A stretch of DNA of 64,000 nt from an uncultured Eubacteriales bacterium (GTDB taxonomy: Bacteria; Bacillota; Clostridia; Oscillospirales; Oscillospiraceae), in contig ONNS01000007.1 in assembly GCA_900319275.1 (NCBI GenBank), positions 1 to 64,000 on the forward strand, in the 5' to 3' direction. The notes beneath the pieces were generated by a model. That model saw nothing but the letters and a program-made list of their open reading frames with translations. It ran no database searches and was not told the origin of the DNA. Below are positions 1-14,873 of this stretch, piece after piece (position 1 is the first letter of the stretch; each line of letters opens with the position of its first letter). The translations under genes were made by a program, and so were the position numbers.

Positions 1-581
1 CGAACCTCTTTGCTGATAGCCTCGGTGTCATCCGCCTCACTGAGCTCAACGCTTGTCTTGACAAGTTTCAGCACAAAGTGTGACATCACATAGTCTGCAA
101 CAAAGACCGCTGACAGGGAGAATGCCATAATTTCCCGCAGGGGAAGGCTCATGTGTTCGGAAAGACAAAGCAGGAGCGGATTGACAAGGTCCACAATCAC
201 CACGCCGCCCAGCCCGAAAAGAATCAGGTTCCCGATCCAGACCCTGCCATGCAGATTCATGGGCTTCTGGCTATAATCCCACCAACGGGCGTGGAAGCGT
301 TTCTCCAGTACATAGCTCGTCATATATTCCAGGAAGCCGCACAGAAGGAACGACACAATGAAGGTCGTGCCGACGGAAAATTCCAGCGGGGCCAGGCCTT
401 TTATCACAACGGTGATCAGCGCTGCACCGGAGCCGTAGATTGGGAGCCACGGGCCGGTCAGAAAGCCGCGGTTGATGAAGCGGTGAAACTGAAAGTACTT
501 CAGTGTGACCTCGATGCACCAGCCAAGGAAAGCATAGGCAAAAAACAGCAATATCAAGTTTATCAGGCTTTCCGTCGCCAT
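1..581 (-). CDS. PF06541-type membrane protein (putative ABC transporter permease), 3' end cut by window edge
   Basis: The reading frame opens at the ATG complementary to 579-581, behind a GGAGG ribosome site, and stays open to base 1, so the C-terminus lies outside the window. About 193 residues are visible. They show several hydrophobic segments, an early AYAFLGWCIEV stretch, RGFLTGPWLPIYGSGA around residues 39-52, and the cluster WWDYSQKPMNLHGRVW near residue 105. These match the PF06541 family (called CmpB or putative ABC-transporter type IV), whose members are integral membrane proteins without an experimentally settled role. It lies 49 bases downstream of the frameshifted tocopherol-cyclase-like gene on the same strand and is probably cotranscribed with it. 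The family call is confident; the transport function is not established. Confidence 0.75.
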   Translation of the reverse strand, partial: MATESLINLILLFFAYAFLGWCIEVTLKYFQFHRFINRGFLTGPWLPIYGSGAALITVVIKGLAPLEFSVGTTFIVSFLLCGFLEYMTSYVLEKRFHARWWDYSQKPMNLHGRVWIGNLILFGLGGVVIVDLVNPLLLCLSEHMSLPLREIMAFSLSAVFVADYVMSHFVLKLVKTSVELSEADDTEAISKEV

Positions 582-630
582 TTTTCAAACTCCTCCATGT
601 ACTGAACAAGACTGTTGGGAACTGTATGTC

Positions 631-1783
631 TTAGTATGCTTCGCTGTGATCGTACTCTCCGTACTCACAGCCAATATGGGAGGCTTCGATTTCGTCTGTC
701 AGAACGAGCTGCCCATCCTTCCGGTCATACAGCTTCACAGTGCCCCAACCGTTACCGCCATTCCAAAGACGGTTGTGATGCCTGCTGCCGTCCGGCGCTT
801 CATAGTTGATCAACAGCATATCCTTCTTCAGACAGTGCACCTCAGTTTCCATTGCTGCATGAATATTCTCCTGGCGCACATGCCAGACGACTTCTTCATC
901 GTGCTCTTCAAAGGAGAATGTGGGTTTCACCATAAGGTGAAGCTTTGAAAAATTAAAATCGTATTCCTTGCCCTCATAGTAGAACACGCCCAACAGACGA
1001 CGATCCAACGGAACAAAGTAGATCTTTGGCCTGCCGCCGCCAATGTCGAATACACTGTTGCGGAGCTGCTGCCCGGTCTTTTTGCTGGTCAGGCAGTTGG
1101 AGGACAGCCAGACCCAGGGAGTGGTAAAATCCCGCCCCCAGTTTTTATCCGCATAGCCATAGCAACGCTCCGGCGTAACCGTGTACTGCCGGCCATTGAA
1201 GCTAAGGGTCCCGCTGTAGGCGCTCTTCATACCCTCAGCGTGCCAGTACATGGCGAAGGCTTCGGCGTCTCGCATAGGCTTGCTGGCCCCGTATCCAACG
1301 TTAAAAGCGATCTTCTTGTCTATTGTCAGATCCCAGGTCATTGTTCCTGCGTCACACATCCACTCTGGATGGGCGGCCGCATCCTCCGCCGTAATGTTTA
1401 CACTGCCTTTCAGTGCTGTCTCACAGGCCAGACAGTCCGCCGCCTCGATCCGGTACGGGGCATCCGGGTGCAAGGAGACGTCTTTCCAGGCGAAGAAACG
1501 GTGTAGCTGACAGGCATCCTCACCCCAGGTGCCAGGTGCCTGCCTTTACCATCAGGTAGGAAGGCTTCTTTCCTGCAGCCCGGTTCTCCGGAAGTTGTCC
1601 CAAGACAGGCTCCTCCTCTGCCAGTGCGGGATTGCAAACATAAAACTCAATAAAAAACGGCTTGTCCTCCCCGGTTTCAGCATCCTGAGCGGTGAAAGAG
1701 TGCCACCACCAATCATATCCGTGGTGCGCCAGGGGGCCGTGCAGCATGCAGCTGTCCCGAATTATATCGTGATGATTAAACAT
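631..1783 (-). pseudogene. Tocopherol-cyclase-like protein, frameshifted by a 7-bp tandem duplication
   Basis: The gene starts at the ATG complementary to 1781-1783 after an AAGGAG site and reads for 87 codons to a TGA near 1521. A second open frame then carries the rest of the protein (RIEAADCLACETAL to EYGEYDHSEAY). The two halves are separated by a perfect tandem duplication of a heptamer, CCAGGTG at 1525-1531 and 1532-1538 on the plus strand. Removing one copy restores a single frame of 381 residues that reads KAGTWGEDACQLHRFF across the junction. The restored protein resembles the tocopherol-cyclase family (PF14249), with aromatic-rich beta-sheet repeats such as GYADKNWGRDFTTPWVWLSS and NRLWNGGNGWGTVKLYD. 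Bacterial homologues have no known substrate. The frame break could also be an assembly error, but an exact 7-bp duplication looks like replication slippage. Confidence 0.7.
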
Positions 1784-2194
1784 GATTCGTCTCCTTGATG
1801 TATTGGATGTTAAGATTATACCGTATAATTAACCAGAATCAAATTCTCTTTCATCTCAAACATCTCATTAAGGCAATACCGCATAATGCGGCAAGAGCAG
1901 ATTCCGAGAAAAACCGAGTTCTGATGATGGCACTTTTTCGCAGGAATACTTAAGTGAGCTTCCAAATCTTTGATTTGGCTAAGCGAACTTATGCATGCGA
2001 GCAAAGCGAGTCGTATTGTGTATTGCAAGAAAAAGTGACGAAATCAGGGCGCGGTTTTTCCGGAAGATGCCTAAGTGAGCGTCCAAATCTTTGATTTGGC
2101 TACGCGAACTTATGCAAAGCTGCAGGCGTATTGTGCGGTGTTGCCTTATATTGAAAAGCGCCCCGCGTTTGGCGGGGCGCTGGAGTAGCAATGA
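1784..2194. other. Intergenic region, no gene
   Basis: No coding potential was found between the tocopherol-cyclase-like gene and hsp20. Most of the space is the MITE-like element at 1868-2150. The bases at 2157-2185 form a short GC-rich palindrome (AAGCGCCCCGCGTTTGGCGG, continuing GGCGCT) just 3' of the hsp20 stop. It can serve as the hsp20 terminator on the minus strand. Confidence 0.5.
1868..2150. repeat. MITE-like element with terminal inverted repeats
   Basis: The left end (TAAGGCAATACCGCATAAT at 1869-1887) is matched by the inverted right end at 2131-2149 with 17 of 19 bases complementary. Inside are two direct copies of an approximately 55-base unit, at 1937-1995 and 2059-2117. Each holds the small hairpin TCCAAATCTTTGATTTGG and the word CGAACTTATGCA. 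No reading frame is present, so the element would be non-autonomous. No clear target duplication was seen. Confidence 0.6.
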
Positions 2195-2641
2195 TTATCC
2201 TTGGATCTGAATGGTCTTACGCTCCGGAAGCGCCACCGGCGTCTCCTTCGGGAAATCAAGCGTCAGAACGCCATCCTCAAACCTGGCCCGGACGTCTTCT
2301 TCCTTGACATTCTCACCGATATAGAAGCTTCTGGTCATGGAGCCCTCATAGCGTTCCTGATGAACGATCTTGCCCTTCTTGTCCTTGTCCCCTTCTTCGA
2401 GGCCCTTGGACGCGGTGATCGTCAGGTAACCGTTCTGCAGCTGCAGATCGATCTGATCCTTCTTGAAGCCCGGCAGGTCCACCTTCAGCTCGTAGCCTTC
2501 ATCGTGTTCCTTCAGGTCGGTCTTCATCACATGTGCTGCATGTTTCCCATACAGCTTGTGATCCACATCGGATTCAAAGCTTCTGAACGGGAAGCCCATC
2601 CAGTCATCAAACAAACTCTCTCCAAAAATACTCGGTAACAT
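2195..2641 (-). CDS. Small heat shock protein, Hsp20/alpha-crystallin family
   Basis: A 148-residue ATP-independent holdase that binds unfolding cytoplasmic proteins. The alpha-crystallin domain spans about residues 42-146. It includes YELKVDLPGFKKDQIDLQL, the region GSMTRSFYIGENVKEEDV and the signature ARFEDGVLTLDFPK near the end. A short N-terminal arm with MLPSIFGESLFDDWMG and a C-terminal isoleucine-rich tip (KTIQIQG, an I-x-I motif) complete the standard layout and length. The start has an AAGGAGG site six to seven bases upstream. A near-perfect CIRCE operator overlaps its promoter, so HrcA repression with release on heat shock is expected. It is transcribed alone. Confidence 0.95.
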   Translation of the reverse strand: MLPSIFGESLFDDWMGFPFRSFESDVDHKLYGKHAAHVMKTDLKEHDEGYELKVDLPGFKKDQIDLQLQNGYLTITASKGLEEGDKDKKGKIVHQERYEGSMTRSFYIGENVKEEDVRARFEDGVLTLDFPKETPVALPERKTIQIQG

Positions 2642-2740
2642 AAGTCATGCCTCCTTCAATACTGCAATCATTTTTGTCTGTTACCTGAGCAAGGGGGATG
2701 GAGGTCATCTATTCGATCTTCGTTCCTCTGTTCGCTTATG

Positions 2741-2768
2741 ATTATATCACCAGTTTTAGCACTGTCAA
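2741..2768 (-). promoter_or_regulatory. Sigma-A promoter of hsp20
   Basis: On the minus strand TTGACA (plus 2763-2768) and TATAAT (plus 2741-2746) are separated by 16 bases. Both hexamers are perfect consensus. The -35 box lies inside the CIRCE operator. Confidence 0.85.
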
Positions 2769-2782
2769 GTCGAGAGTGCTAA
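2756..2782. promoter_or_regulatory. CIRCE operator (HrcA binding site)
   Basis: TTAGCACTG, nine bases, GAGTGCTAA. This is the CIRCE inverted repeat with a single deviation in the left arm (final G instead of C). It covers the -35 box of the hsp20 promoter, which fits direct repression by HrcA. hrcA itself is not in the window. Confidence 0.9.
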
Positions 2783-2808
2783 AAATTTATGAACAATCCT
2801 AACACATT

Positions 2809-2858
2809 TTGTTAACTTGTCCCATCAATGAGCCCAACTTGTCCCATCAATGAGCCCA
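2809..2858. repeat. Two tandem 22-bp repeats, possible solo end of an IS21-like element
   Basis: The unit ACTTGTCCCATCAATGAGCC plus CA occurs at 2815-2836 and again, perfectly, at 2837-2858. It is preceded by TGTTA at 2810-2814. Internal repeats next to a terminal TGTT are typical of IS21-family ends, but no transposase is nearby. The IS assignment is therefore an inference. Confidence 0.4.
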
Positions 2859-3027
2859 GGCTTAGTGGACTCGAACCCCAATCGGTTTTCCCGGGCGGCG
2901 TTCCGCCGATACTGCGTCAAATGGCTTGAAAATACGAAAGTATTCCCTGCGCCATTTTCCTTGTCTTGACGAAAATTGGCTCCGTCAAAACTGCAAGGCA
3001 CCTCTCTATTGCGCCGAAGGCGCAATA
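2859..3027. other. Non-coding stretch with hairpins, downstream of tRNA-Leu
   Basis: No gene was seen. The stretch holds small palindromes, among them GGCGGCGTTCCGCC (2895-2908), AATACGAAAGTATT (2931-2944) and ATTGCGCCGAAGGCGCAAT (3008-3026). On the minus strand it follows the tRNA-Leu terminator. Bases 2868-2882 read like a fragment of a tRNA T-arm, but no cloverleaf forms. Confidence 0.4.
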
Positions 3028-3067
3028 CCAGAAAAATGGGCATCCTTTCGGATGCCCATTTTTCTGG
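3028..3067 (-). terminator. Terminator of tRNA-Leu
   Basis: A perfect 18-bp stem (3028-3045 with 3050-3067) with a TTTC loop on the plus strand. The minus-strand transcript has an A-run before and a T-run within the stem. The outer three base pairs include the tRNA 3' CCA bases. Confidence 0.8.
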
Positions 3068-3153
3068 TGCGGGAGAAGGGACTTGAACCCTCACGTCTAT
3101 GGTTGGACACAGGCACCTCAAGCCTGCCTGTCTACCTATTCCAGCACTCCCGC
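3065..3153 (-). tRNA. tRNA-Leu (anticodon GAG)
   Basis: Acceptor GCGGGAG pairs with CTCCCGC, followed by A and an encoded CCA (plus 3065-3067). The anticodon stem CAGGC/GCCTG closes the loop TTGAGGT, so the anticodon is GAG and reads CUC/CUU. A class II long variable arm follows, then a T-arm with the loop TTCAAGT. Total length is 89 bases with CCA. Confidence 0.95.
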
Positions 3154-3169
3154 TTGTCAAGCAAAAGGA

Positions 3170-3197
3170 ATTATACCATAATCTTTTCGTTTGTCAA
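3170..3197 (-). promoter_or_regulatory. Promoter of tRNA-Leu
   Basis: On the minus strand TTGACA (plus 3192-3197) and TATAAT (plus 3170-3175) are 16 bases apart. The -10 box ends 17 bases before the first tRNA base. Confidence 0.85.
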
Positions 3198-3539
3198 GCA
3201 CAATTTTCTGCCGAACGTCTGTATGGCACATCGGATGGCCGCAGGCAACTCGTCGACGCCGTATTGCCCAGGTCTGCGGAGGCATCTGGGGAAACGGGAC
3301 CTTCCCGCTGCCGGTGGCAGAGGAAGGGAAGGTTTCGTTTCCGCAGCCGCGCCTTTGGCGGGCCGTCGCGTAAGCAGGCCCGGGAAAGGCATTCGCGGCA
3401 AGGCGGCCCGCCTCCCTACGCGGCGACTGAAAAAAGGAGGTATCCCTTCAGGGATGGATGAAATCGTCGCGAAGCGACACCTTCACTAAACACTAAACAC
3501 TAAACACTATACACTATTCACTATTCATGGCCTGCCTCC
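3198..3539. other. Intergenic region with dispersed repeat and simple repeat
   Basis: No gene was found. Bases 3337-3408 are the inverted partner of a repeat at 34603-34672; both contain TTTCCCGGGCCTGCTTAC and AAAGGCGCGGCTGCGG when read in the same direction. Bases 3484-3527 are a degenerate heptamer array (ACTAAAC repeated, then ACTATTC). Everything lies 3' of the Gpi18-like gene. Confidence 0.5.
3337..3408 (-). repeat. Dispersed GC-rich repeat, copy 1
   Basis: Read on the minus strand, this is about 80% identical to 34603-34672 on the plus strand. Weaker similarity continues for about 60 bases further. It contains no reading frame of its own. Confidence 0.65.
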
Positions 3540-4766
3540 CTATAGGGCGGCAGTGTTCCGCTTTGTCCCGCCGCTTGTGTAAAGCTCGCGGGCAAAGGCG
3601 GCGGCGGTCAGCACCAGCACGGCGATCAGCGACCAGGAGCCGTAGCGCATCGGCAGGAAAAAGCGCATATAGATATACGCGTGATAGCCCAGGAGACTTG
3701 CAAACTGCGTCAGCGGCGCGGCAGGGAAGGTCCAGGGGAGCGCAAAGGCCAATACGACCGTGAGGATGTCGGCGGCGAAAAAGTAGCGGTCGTGCATGTG
3801 CGGCAGGAAAAACGGTATCCCGACGGCGAACAGCACCGCCGCGCACAGAATCGCGCGGTCGCTCAGCCGATCGCGAAACAGCGATGCGGCGATCAGCACC
3901 AGCAGCATATAGAAGGCGGATGCGGCAATGGCCGTGGTGGCCGCGGCCTCCTCGTTGGCGACGTGCCAGAAAATTCCGAAAATCGAGCTGGAGTTATAGT
4001 TGAGCGCACTGCCGACACTGCCGGTCTGATTGGCGTAGAGCAGCACCGTGTCGAGAAAAGGCCGACCCAGCAGCACACACGGCAGCACCAGCAGCACATA
4101 GGCCGCTGGGAACACAGCCAGGTGGAACCATTTGAGCTTCCCGCGCAGCAGCAACAGTGCAAATACCGGCATCACAAAAATGGCCTGCAGCTTGAAGCCG
4201 AAGGACAGCGCCAGACAGATCATCGCCGCGACCGGGCGATCCTTCAGTCCCAGCCACAGCGCCAGTACCGCCAGGGCCACATAGATGCTGTCACACTGGC
4301 CCCAGAACGCGCCGTTTAAGATCACCGTGGGCAGCAACAATACACAGGCAAAGCATCCGAGCTTCCGCCATGCGCTCTCGCAGAATACGCCCAGCAGCTC
4401 GGCACTGCCCCAGGCGAGCAGTACGTCGAAGAGGATCGACAGGCATTTGATCAGATACAGATCCCGGATCGAGGAGTAGGAAAACAGCGCCATGAAATAG
4501 AGATAGGGGATATTATAGTTGCCGACCGGCCGCCACAGCGCCCGAAAGCCGCCGTTTTCACGGTAGAACGTAACCCAGGGGGAGAGGAAGTTCTGGTAGT
4601 CAAGCGTCTCGTGGTCGAGCACCAGTGCGCGCAGCGCGAAGCCGAGCACGATCACCGCAAGGCCGACGCACCACTGCGCCCTCGTGCGCAGCGCCCCGCA
4701 TCGCCAGAGCAGCGCCGCAGCCAACAGCGCCTCCAGAACGAGAATGAAGCAAACGCGAATATCCAT
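3540..4766 (-). CDS. Gpi18-like membrane glycosyltransferase (mannosyltransferase-related, GT-C fold)
   Basis: An integral membrane protein of about 408 residues with roughly ten hydrophobic segments. Two motifs recall the COG5542 (Gpi18-related) and GT-C families: LLPTVILNGAFWGQCDSIYVAL about one third in, and FLPHMHDRYFFAADIL near the end. An acidic stretch in the first loop (LDHETLDYQNFLSPW) is where GT-C enzymes carry the catalytic acid. It probably transfers a sugar from a polyprenyl-phosphate donor outside the membrane; the acceptor is unknown. I chose the ATG at 4766 because GGAG precedes it at good spacing. A GTG start at 4805 would add 13 residues. The gene is divergent from rpoB. 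Confidence 0.75.
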   Translation of the reverse strand: MDIRVCFILVLEALLAAALLWRCGALRTRAQWCVGLAVIVLGFALRALVLDHETLDYQNFLSPWVTFYRENGGFRALWRPVGNYNIPYLYFMALFSYSSIRDLYLIKCLSILFDVLLAWGSAELLGVFCESAWRKLGCFACVLLLPTVILNGAFWGQCDSIYVALAVLALWLGLKDRPVAAMICLALSFGFKLQAIFVMPVFALLLLRGKLKWFHLAVFPAAYVLLVLPCVLLGRPFLDTVLLYANQTGSVGSALNYNSSSIFGIFWHVANEEAAATTAIAASAFYMLLVLIAASLFRDRLSDRAILCAAVLFAVGIPFFLPHMHDRYFFAADILTVVLAFALPWTFPAAPLTQFASLLGYHAYIYMRFFLPMRYGSWSLIAVLVLTAAAFARELYTSGGTKRNTAAL

Positions 4767-4836
4767 CCTTACACACTCCGAGCATGAAAAAACAGCGGAA
4801 ACCACGCTCCCGCTGCAAAAAATCCAAAATTAACTC

Positions 4837-4865
4837 TTGACTTGAAATTGTAACCGATATATAAT
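4837..4865 (+). promoter_or_regulatory. Promoter of rpoBC
   Basis: TTGACT at 4837-4842, a 17-base spacer and TATAAT at 4860-4865. It leaves a leader of about 130 bases before rpoB. No L10-type leader or attenuator is obvious in that leader. Confidence 0.8.
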
Positions 4866-5003
4866 GAATTGCTATGTCAACAGGGGAGAGGGGGCATACC
4901 CCATCCTTACTGTAAAAAGTATAGCATTTTAACGCTGTGAAATCAACACCGGGATATAAAAACAAGCAACCCACCCGGGCGTTTTAAAAAGGAGAGTGCG
5001 CAC

Positions 5004-12466
<7,463 letters not shown>

Positions 12467-12508
12467 TTTACTCGCATACAGCGGCGGCCTCTCGGAGGAC
12501 CGATCGCA

Positions 12509-12547
12509 CAGACAAGGCACAGCAGTTTCGCTGTGCCTTGTCTGTTT
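12509..12547 (+). terminator. Terminator of rpoBC
   Basis: A perfect 15-bp stem (12509-12523 with 12530-12544), an AGTTTC loop, and a short T-rich tail. Confidence 0.9.
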
Positions 12548-12571
12548 GTCGTGTGAGAGAAAAGAAAAATA

Positions 12572-12600
12572 GTGACAAACGGAAACAAATATGATACAAT
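12572..12600 (+). promoter_or_regulatory. Possible upstream promoter
   Basis: GTGACA at 12572-12577, a 17-base spacer and TACAAT at 12595-12600. It is weaker than the promoter at 12764. Confidence 0.4.
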
Positions 12601-12763
12601 AATTATAAATATGGTTCCGGGAAGCAGAAGATGCCACATCAATGGTAACAATTGGGGTATTTGAATAGGTGCCGTTGTTCGGAGGGGCGTTGTTTTGAAT
12701 AATTGCTATGAAATAAAGGATACTGTGACTTCTTTTTCGGCAAAAGGTATAAAAGGAAAGTAG

Positions 12764-12792
12764 TTGACATTTATTTGAAAAACGAATATACT
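12764..12792 (+). promoter_or_regulatory. Promoter of the exopolysaccharide-type regulatory operon
   Basis: TTGACA at 12764-12769, a 17-base spacer and TATACT at 12787-12792. It fits sigma-A well and starts a leader of about 200 bases. Confidence 0.8.
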
Positions 12793-12880
12793 TAGAAGGC
12801 TGAAGTGGAACTGTATAACGAGATTCTGTTCCTATCCCGATAGATAATGCATGCTATGTGCGCGGCGATGCTGCGTACAG

Positions 12881-12928
12881 GTCCGGTTTTTCGCGGCTGA
12901 CTGCCTGACTGCCGGGAAAGCGCCGGAC
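12881..12928 (+). other. Leader hairpin
   Basis: GTCCGG (12881-12886) pairs with CCGGAC (12923-12928). Inner segments CGCGGC and GCCGGG extend the stem with one mismatch. It has no T-tract, so it is not an intrinsic terminator. Its role is unknown. Confidence 0.4.
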
Positions 12929-12992
12929 GGCTGAGCGCGAAGCGCGTGTTGGCCTCCGATGCGCAGAGAGGCGACGCTGCGGAAAGAAAAAA

Positions 12993-14081
12993 TTGTGCCT
13001 GAGTGAGGTTGGATTGGTTTTGAAGCGGATAATTGCACTTGTACTGGTATTGTGTGTTCTGGTTGCGGGCGCACTGTATGTATACCAGAAGGACAAAGCG
13101 GATCAGAGCTATATGCTCCAGATGTATTCTCAGGTTGAGCCGCTGCAGCAGCAGATCGACGAGCTTGAGCGTCAAAAGAAAGCCCTGCAGCAGGAGTATG
13201 AGAAGAAAAAGCGGGATCCCGGTACGATACAGCTTCTTGTGCGCGAGCTCAGCAGCGATGTTTTTGACAAGGTCTATCCGATCATGCGCACGCACGGTGT
13301 TACCGGCGTACTCGGCGTGTCTCTGGCCTCCCGGCCACTCCGCTTCGGCAACAGAGGTATGACGGCCGAGCAGTATAATCGCCTGCTCCTGGACGGCTGG
13401 GGGACCTGCCTTATATACGACGGCAAGAGCTTTGACGGTTACTACAGCGAGATAGAGCGATACATGAGCAGTCTCGAGCTGGCGATGCCGACGGCGATCT
13501 ATTTCCCGAACGGCTATGACGGGACGCTCGAACAGGCGCTGCTGGAGCGCGGCATCACCACCGTGATTGTCAACGCTGCGGACGGACATACCAACACAGT
13601 GACTGAATTCGGACCGATCTGGGTGACAGGCGCCATGCCCTGGAATTACACCGGCGTGACGGGTGATCTGGATCTTCTGGCCGTGACCGAAGGCGGAAAC
13701 CTGACCTTCACGCTCAGCACGAGTGATATCCTCGATCAGTTTGACAGCAAATCTTTTACCGAGATGATGGACAAGTGGTATGTGCTGACTACGGATACGG
13801 AGAATACCCCGTACAGCACGCCAGCACCGAAAAACACGTCCAAGAGCGGCGATGAGAAGGCCAATATCGAGCCGCTGCTGGTTGTCGCTTCATACGAGGC
13901 CGCACGTGCCGCGCATGAGACCGCCTATCAGACCGGATTACAGCTGGATTGGGAACTGCAGACGAAGCTGGATGAACTCAATCGACAGACAGCCGCGCTC
14001 ACCGCACAGATACAGGATATTTATGCCGTGACAAATGCAAACAGAGACAACAGTCTGCTCAAGAGCATTCTGGGACGTTAA
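12993..14081 (+). CDS. Membrane-anchored extracytoplasmic protein, possible degenerate NodB-like barrel
   Basis: About 353-362 residues. An N-terminal membrane anchor (RIIALVLVLCVLVAGALYVY) is followed by a glutamine- and lysine-rich coiled coil (residues about 40-75 of the long form). A globular domain comes next, and a second short helical segment lies at the C-terminus. The globular part has alternating strands and helices ending in residue runs such as MPTAIYFPNGYDGTLEQALLERG and TTVIVN. This recalls the polysaccharide-deacetylase (NodB) barrel, but no metal-binding His-Asp set is seen. It is first in the operon before the CpsC-like gene. Two TTG starts are possible, 12993 (GGAAAG upstream) and 13020 (GTGAGG upstream); the second gives a neater signal anchor. 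The fold guess is inference and the function is unknown. Confidence 0.55.
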   Translation: MCLSEVGLVLKRIIALVLVLCVLVAGALYVYQKDKADQSYMLQMYSQVEPLQQQIDELERQKKALQQEYEKKKRDPGTIQLLVRELSSDVFDKVYPIMRTHGVTGVLGVSLASRPLRFGNRGMTAEQYNRLLLDGWGTCLIYDGKSFDGYYSEIERYMSSLELAMPTAIYFPNGYDGTLEQALLERGITTVIVNAADGHTNTVTEFGPIWVTGAMPWNYTGVTGDLDLLAVTEGGNLTFTLSTSDILDQFDSKSFTEMMDKWYVLTTDTENTPYSTPAPKNTSKSGDEKANIEPLLVVASYEAARAAHETAYQTGLQLDWELQTKLDELNRQTAALTAQIQDIYAVTNANRDNSLLKSILGR

Positions 14082-14093
14082 TTGGAGATTCAC

Positions 14094-14873
14094 ATGGTGA
14101 AGAAAGAAAACGACGAAATTGAGATCGACCTTGCAAAGCTGTTGCTTGCTCTCTGGAGATCCGCGGCGGTGATCCTGCTCGTGGGCATCCTGTTTTCCGC
14201 GGTGGCCTTTCTGTACGCCCAGAGCTTTGTAACCCCCAAGTACGAGGCAAACGCGCTGTTCTATGTCAATAACAGCACGGTCTCACTCTCGAGCGCCGTG
14301 GCGATCACCACCGGCGAGCTCAATGCAGCGTCCGACCTGGTCGATACCTATGTTGCCATTCTGCAGTCGCGCGCCAATATGGAGCTTGTTCTGCAGGAGA
14401 GCGGCGCACCGTATACCTATGAGCAGCTGAGAAAAATGGTCTCAGCCTCGGCTGTAAACTCGACGGGACTGTTTCGTGTGACGGTCACTTCGTCCGATCC
14501 GGAGGAGGCCCGTACGCTTGCAAACGTCATTGCCAATATTCTGCCGGATAAAATTTCCGATATCGTCAACAACAGCTCGGTCGAAGTGGTCGACTATGCA
14601 GTCACCCCGCACAGCCGTGTTTCGCCGAGCTATCTCAAATACGCGATGGTCGGACTGCTGCTCGGTATCGTATTTGCCGGCGCGATCGTGGTGCTCCGCG
14701 ATCTGCAGGATGACGTGATCCACGACGAGGATTATCTGCTGTCGAACTTCGACGCGCCTGTGCTCGCGTCGATCCCGGATCTTGAGGCCAAGGGACAGAA
14801 AAAGTACGGCTATGGCTACGGCTATGGTTACGGCGCTGCCTCCCGCGAAGCCAAGAAGGGAGGAAAAGACTGA
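14094..14873 (+). CDS. CpsC/Wzz-family chain-length regulator and BY-kinase activator
   Basis: A 259-residue membrane protein with the Wzz layout. A cytoplasmic start (EIEIDLAKLLLALWRS) leads into transmembrane helix 1 (about residues 20-42). An extracytoplasmic coiled domain follows, then a second helix near YLKYAMVGLLLGIVFAGAIVVL (about 186-207). The cytoplasmic tail has the form seen in Gram-positive CapA/CpsC activators, which bind and switch on the separate kinase. The ATG at 14094 lies six bases after GGAG. The C-terminal tail ends in five Gly-Tyr steps, encoded at about 14810-14835. The stop overlaps the kinase start (TGATG), indicating coupled translation. Confidence 0.85.
   Translation: MVKKENDEIEIDLAKLLLALWRSAAVILLVGILFSAVAFLYAQSFVTPKYEANALFYVNNSTVSLSSAVAITTGELNAASDLVDTYVAILQSRANMELVLQESGAPYTYEQLRKMVSASAVNSTGLFRVTVTSSDPEEARTLANVIANILPDKISDIVNNSSVEVVDYAVTPHSRVSPSYLKYAMVGLLLGIVFAGAIVVLRDLQDDVIHDEDYLLSNFDAPVLASIPDLEAKGQKKYGYGYGYGYGAASREAKKGGKD

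Larger units (their letters stand above)
12548..12992. other. Intergenic region and leader of the tyrosine-phosphorylation operon
   Basis: No gene is present. Two promoter candidates precede the operon, at 12572-12600 and 12764-12792. A leader of about 200 bases follows, with a long hairpin at 12881-12928. No known riboswitch signature (including the c-di-GMP classes) was recognised. Confidence 0.5.

Noticed and set aside
2859..2900. tRNA fragment next to tRNA-Leu (GGTTCGAGTCC on the minus strand)
   Set aside because: Looks like a T-loop, but stem pairing fails and no other arms are found.
3484..3527. CRISPR-like array
   Set aside because: Units are seven bases with no spacers; it is a simple tandem repeat.
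12793..12992. Riboswitch in the leader of the kinase operon
   Set aside because: A hairpin exists, but no conserved c-di-GMP, SAM or other aptamer core could be recognised.
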